From positions 2,921,501 through 2,985,500 of the forward strand of contig NC_012491.1 of the NCBI RefSeq assembly GCF_000010165.1: DNA of 64,000 bases, given 5' to 3'. How positions within the stretch are numbered: position 1 is the first letter of the stretch; each line of letters begins with the position of its first letter. Below are positions 60,575 to 64,000 of the stretch, one piece after another. A program made the position numbers and the translations under genes. Below the pieces are notes generated by a model. The model made no database searches and was not told where the DNA came from. It was given only the letters and a program-made list of their open reading frames with translations. Origin of the DNA: Brevibacillus brevis NBRC 100599. GTDB lineage: Bacteria > Bacillota > Bacilli > Brevibacillales > Brevibacillaceae.

Positions 60575-61654
60575 ATGAATAGTTGGGTAAAGGTACTGAA
60601 AGAGCTGACAGAGGCTTCCGGAGTTCCCGGACAAGAACAGGAAGTGCGAGAATTAATGCACACCTATTTGGAACCGCTTACAGAAGAAGTGTTCACAGAT
60701 AATCTGGGAAGCATAATCGGTCGGAAAACAGGCCTGGCCAATGGACCGAAAATCATGATGATGGGCCATATGGATGAAGTGGGGTTCATGGTAACGCGTG
60801 TCATGAAGGATGGATTCATCGCCTTCCAGCCGCTTGGTGGCTGGTGGTCGCAGGTGATGCTGGCACAGCGCGTGAACATTAAAACAGGCAAAGGGGATAT
60901 TGTTGGCGTAATCGGGTCAAAACCGCCACATCTGCTGTCTTCGGAAGAACGAAAGAAAGTGGTTGAAATCGAACGGATGTACATCGATATCGGAGCATCC
61001 GATGCAGAACAGGCAAAGGAGCTGGGTATTCGCCCAGGTGATCCGATTGTGCCGATCTGCCCTTTCACGGTGATGGCGAATGACAAGATGTATATGGCAA
61101 AAGCGCTCGATAATCGCGGCGGTTGCCTGACAGCCATTGAAGTAATGAAACAGTTGCAAGAAACGGATCACCCCAACATCGTATATAGCGGCGCTACTGC
61201 ACAAGAAGAAGTGGGATGTCGCGGCGCATTCACGAGCACGTATATGGTGCAGCCAGATTTATTTATTGCATTGGAGACGGGGATAACGTTTGACACGCCG
61301 GGAAGCGCCGACTCTCCTAATTTGCCTGATATCAAGCTTGGTGGTGGGCCTACGATTGGTCTATTCGACGGCTCGCTCGTGCCTAATCGGAAATTGCGTG
61401 ATCTGTTATTTGATACGGCTGAAGAGGAAGGCATCCCGTATCAATATGCTGCTCTTGCAGGTGCGGGTACGGACGCAGGAGCTGCTCATATGGTTGGCAA
61501 AGGGGCTCCATCCATTGTCATTGCAATCCCTGCGCGTTACATTCACAGTCACGCTTCGATTCTCCATCATGATGATGTGGAAAATACGGTGAAATTGCTG
61601 ACGGCTCTCGTCAAAAAGCTGGATCAAAAAACGGTTGATTGGCTCAAATCGTAG
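60575..61654 (+). CDS. M42 family metallo-aminopeptidase
   Basis: 359 residues from ATG 60575 (GAGAGGA upstream; ATG 60551 also possible). Two-metal site: His in MGHMDEVGF, bridging Asp in KALDNRGG, catalytic Glu pair in ATAQEEVGCRG, Asp/Glu in IALETGI, and C-terminal His in RYIHSHASILHHDD. M42 enzymes form large dodecameric tetrahedral particles and trim peptides (glutamyl/leucyl or deblocking). It links the CoA-based operon to peptide breakdown. Confidence 0.88.
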   Translation: MNSWVKVLKELTEASGVPGQEQEVRELMHTYLEPLTEEVFTDNLGSIIGRKTGLANGPKIMMMGHMDEVGFMVTRVMKDGFIAFQPLGGWWSQVMLAQRVNIKTGKGDIVGVIGSKPPHLLSSEERKKVVEIERMYIDIGASDAEQAKELGIRPGDPIVPICPFTVMANDKMYMAKALDNRGGCLTAIEVMKQLQETDHPNIVYSGATAQEEVGCRGAFTSTYMVQPDLFIALETGITFDTPGSADSPNLPDIKLGGGPTIGLFDGSLVPNRKLRDLLFDTAEEEGIPYQYAALAGAGTDAGAAHMVGKGAPSIVIAIPARYIHSHASILHHDDVENTVKLLTALVKKLDQKTVDWLKS

Positions 61655-61694
61655 GAGGCGAGGATATTTCCCAAACAAGGGAGTGGTGTCATTG

Positions 61695-63338
61695 ATGGGG
61701 ATAAGAAAGCGGGAAATCGCCACGATTGTGAGCATTGTACTTTCCTGTTTCGTACTGCTGGCTATCGTGTCCGGCTGCGATGTACCTGCAACGAAATCAG
61801 GTACGGATGAAGGAAATAAAGATGCCAATATATCCGAGAAAAAGGGCGGAACGATCACCGTTGCGATCAGCAGTGAACCAGATACACTAGATGCCCACAA
61901 ATCGACAGCGTTAAGCACGGAGGGGGTCGCGCTCAATCTAGGGGGGGCTCTCCTTTACAGAGATCCCCAAACAAATGAGGTCAAGCCCTATCTGGCGGAA
62001 TCCTACTCCATTTCGGAAGATGGGAAGACATGGACATTTCGCATTCGCCAAGGCGTTACCTTTCATGATGGGACACCGCTCACTGCACAGGCGTACAAGC
62101 GAACATTTGAGCGGGCCATGTCTCCGGAAATCGCTCCGAAAGGCGTAGGCATGGTTCTTGGTATCATCCAATCAATCAAAACACCAGATGATCAGACCCT
62201 GATTTTGGAGTTAAATGAACCGTCTGCCACGCTCCTCACCTATTTCACTTCCGCTAGCTGGATGCAGCCGCTCTCGGTGGACGCGGTGCAAAAGTTTGGG
62301 GACCAATACGGAAGGAATCCGGTCGGTGTCGGTCCATGGAAGATGGAGAGCTGGAAATCAGGAGATTCGATCACGTTGATACAAAATGATGCCTATCGCT
62401 GGGCACCGCCCTCCTTTCAAAATCAAGGGCCAGTGAGGCCGGACAAATTAGTTCTGAAATTGATTCGAAATCCGCAAACGGCTGTCGCTGCTTTGGAAAG
62501 TGGAACCGTCGACATCGCTGATCTGCCTGCAAAAGACGCAAAGAAATTCAAGAACAACAATCGTTTTACCGTACTTGAGCAGACAAAGCGCGGCTTGGGG
62601 CTGTTTGTCGAGCTGAACTTGAATAACGAGATTTTACAAGGTAAAAACGTACGCAAAGCGTTGCAAATGGCAGTTAAGAAAGAGGCTATCGTGCAGTCGC
62701 ATCTGCAAGGCGAAGGAATTGTTGCAGATGGTCCGCTGCCTGCCAATTTGTTCGGATACGATCCATCCATTGCCCACTATGCATACAAATACAACCCCGA
62801 GGAAGCGGTGAAGCTCCTGGAAGAGGCCGGATGGAAACTGAATGCACAAGGGATAAGGGAGAAAGCAGGAAAACCGCTTCATCTCGAATTGTTGAGTATG
62901 GAAGTGTGGTCTCAACCTGCCCAGTTGATGCAAGGAATGTTTAAAGCGATTGGAGTAGACGTAAAAATCATTACTCTGGAAGGCAGCGCAGTCGACCAGC
63001 TAACGGCTGCTGGCACATTTGACTTGGCGCTTGACGGATACGTCGCTGATGACCCTGATATCTTGTTTCCGTTCATGCATTCGAGTCAGATCGGTGGGAT
63101 GAATCGTTCAGCCATCCATGACAAAACGATCGATTCCTTGCTGGAAAAGGGACAGGTGACGATGAAGAGCGACGATAGAGCAAAAATCTACGAAGATATT
63201 CAGAAGCGCTCTGTGGAGGAGGCTTTTTGGATTCCCATTTACACGGAAAAACGGTTTGTCGTGGTAAACAACCGTGTTCAAGGACTCATGCTTGATCCAT
63301 CCGGACTGAAATTGTATCAGGACGTGTGGGTTAAGTAA
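61695..63338 (+). CDS. Dpp/Opp-type substrate-binding lipoprotein, no permease nearby
   Basis: 547 residues. N-terminal lipoprotein signal (hydrophobic core ending VSGC) and a family 5 solute-binding protein (VAISSEPDTLDAHKSTALSTEGVALNLGGALLY, AESYSISEDGKTWTFRIRQGVTFHDGTPLTAQAYK, GVGPWKMESWKSGDSI). ATG at 61695; AAGGGAG lies upstream. No permease or ATPase genes follow before the next hydrolase, so it must use membrane parts encoded beyond the window or elsewhere. It presumably brings in the peptide-like substrate of the operon. Confidence 0.87.
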   Translation: MGIRKREIATIVSIVLSCFVLLAIVSGCDVPATKSGTDEGNKDANISEKKGGTITVAISSEPDTLDAHKSTALSTEGVALNLGGALLYRDPQTNEVKPYLAESYSISEDGKTWTFRIRQGVTFHDGTPLTAQAYKRTFERAMSPEIAPKGVGMVLGIIQSIKTPDDQTLILELNEPSATLLTYFTSASWMQPLSVDAVQKFGDQYGRNPVGVGPWKMESWKSGDSITLIQNDAYRWAPPSFQNQGPVRPDKLVLKLIRNPQTAVAALESGTVDIADLPAKDAKKFKNNNRFTVLEQTKRGLGLFVELNLNNEILQGKNVRKALQMAVKKEAIVQSHLQGEGIVADGPLPANLFGYDPSIAHYAYKYNPEEAVKLLEEAGWKLNAQGIREKAGKPLHLELLSMEVWSQPAQLMQGMFKAIGVDVKIITLEGSAVDQLTAAGTFDLALDGYVADDPDILFPFMHSSQIGGMNRSAIHDKTIDSLLEKGQVTMKSDDRAKIYEDIQKRSVEEAFWIPIYTEKRFVVVNNRVQGLMLDPSGLKLYQDVWVK

Positions 63339-63369
63339 GCGCGGAAACAAAAAACAAGGAGAACAAGTC

Positions 63370-64000
63370 ATGAACAGTCAGGAATGGATCGCGAGTTATG
63401 AGGAGTTTGTCCGAGAAACCATGATGGAAAGGAAGGTGCCTGGAGCTGCAATTGGAGTGGCCAAAGACGGACAGCTCGTTTATGCCAAAGGCTTCGGCTA
63501 TCGTGATGCCGAGCAAGGTCAGGTAGCGACAGTTGATACTTTGTTCGGAATCGCTTCAATTACGAAATCGTTTACCGCTATTGCGATCATGCAGCTACAG
63601 GAAGCCGGAAAACTGACGGTTGCCGATCCTGTTTCCCGCTTTTTGCCAGAGTTTCATGTGAAAACGGGAAGTGGAACGGAGGCAATTACCATTCACAACT
63701 TTCTAACCCATTCCTCCGGTTTGCCACCATTATCTTGCGTCGATGAAGCACTCAAGATTGGGATGAACACCTATGAGGAATTGATGACCTATATGGCTCA
63801 ACTGGAATTTCCTATATTGGGCGCACCAGGTACGGAGTTCAGTTATTCCAATGATTGCTATACGCTACTGGGAGCCATTATTGAGCGGGCAAGTGGCAAG
63901 CCATATTCGACGTATGTGAAGGAGCATATTCTCCAACCAGCGGGAATGCAGCATAGTTGCTTTTCTTTGGCGGAGTTGCACGGGTACGAGGATAGAACAC
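63370..64000 (+). CDS. Class C-type serine hydrolase (3' end cut by window)
   Basis: 210 codons are visible from ATG 63370 (AAGGAG upstream) and the frame is open at the window end. It is a close paralogue of the hydrolase at 51314: both share N-terminal VPGxxxGxAKDGQ, GFGYRD/GFGFRD, GIASITKSFTAI with SITK, and GAPGTEFSYSND with YSN. No signal peptide. As last visible gene of the TetR operon it probably acts on peptides, esters or amides taken up by the binding protein. Confidence 0.85.
   Translation, partial: MNSQEWIASYEEFVRETMMERKVPGAAIGVAKDGQLVYAKGFGYRDAEQGQVATVDTLFGIASITKSFTAIAIMQLQEAGKLTVADPVSRFLPEFHVKTGSGTEAITIHNFLTHSSGLPPLSCVDEALKIGMNTYEELMTYMAQLEFPILGAPGTEFSYSNDCYTLLGAIIERASGKPYSTYVKEHILQPAGMQHSCFSLAELHGYEDRT

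Noticed and set aside
1-64000. CRISPR arrays, insertion sequences, prophage, tRNA or rRNA genes
   Set aside because: No regular spaced repeats, transposase or integrase motifs, or tRNA-like TTCGA-arm patterns were found on reading both strands; a tRNA or covariance scan would settle it.

Overview
The window reads as the chromosome of a spore-forming Gram-positive bacterium, most probably Brevibacillus of the B. brevis group. The signs are strong AGGAGG ribosome binding sites with frequent GTG and TTG starts, an S-layer-homology protein, a multi-PAS sporulation-type kinase behind a SigH-like promoter, a Spo0E phosphatase, a SAM-I riboswitch, and a MocR-type regulator directly upstream of a D-Ala-D-Ala ligase, an arrangement known as DdlR/Ddl in B. 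brevis. The species call is an inference. I see no tRNA, rRNA, insertion sequence, prophage or CRISPR array.

Layout. 1-5.6 kb is an envelope neighbourhood: a cut DppA-like D-aminopeptidase, an SLH protein, a VanY-like carboxypeptidase lacking the usual catalytic Glu, an NlpC/P60 hydrolase and a divergent OmpR-type two-component system. 5.7-8.7 kb holds an unknown protein, a LysR regulator divergent from a MOSC protein, and a Tyr-rich cupin with a SigK-like promoter. 9-16.2 kb is an alpha-galactoside locus: GH4 enzyme, AraC regulator, ABC importer without an ATPase, GH36 enzyme. 16.3-20.2 kb has the PAS kinase, a YczE-like membrane protein and an MFS pump.

20.3-29.9 kb is the most striking part: a complete nine-gene cntKLMABCDFE cluster for making, exporting and re-importing a staphylopine-type opine metallophore. 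It lies behind a consensus promoter followed by two near-perfect Zur boxes, so it should be a zinc-starvation system. 29.9-35.4 kb is a sulfide-oxidation module: an NreB-like sensor with three of the four expected PAS cysteines, an NreC-like regulator, sulfide:quinone oxidoreductase, a CstB-like persulfide dioxygenase/rhodanese and a TauE-type exporter, with TAGGGGA-type dyads before the regulator genes and before sqr. 35.5-41.3 kb is a SAM-riboswitch-controlled Opp/Dpp-type peptide importer.

41.4-49.7 kb contains an Xaa-Pro aminopeptidase, a VOC-family gene whose start region looks frameshifted, a WYL regulator, an HTH-TPR (RRNPP-type) regulator with an unlisted 39-residue exported propeptide just downstream, Spo0E, ddlR-ddl (ddl carrying an 18-bp in-frame tandem duplication) and an XRE-cupin regulator. 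50-56.4 kb has a MerR regulator, two overlapping class-C-type serine hydrolases and a short UvrA-like ATPase of the drug-resistance kind. 56.5-64 kb is a TetR-led operon (amidohydrolase, crotonase, acyl-CoA synthetase, M42 peptidase, orphan peptide-binding lipoprotein, third serine hydrolase cut by the window end) whose promoter is followed by a 16-bp palindrome. Recurring themes are metal and sulfur homeostasis, peptide/D-amino-acid processing and the sporulation decision.
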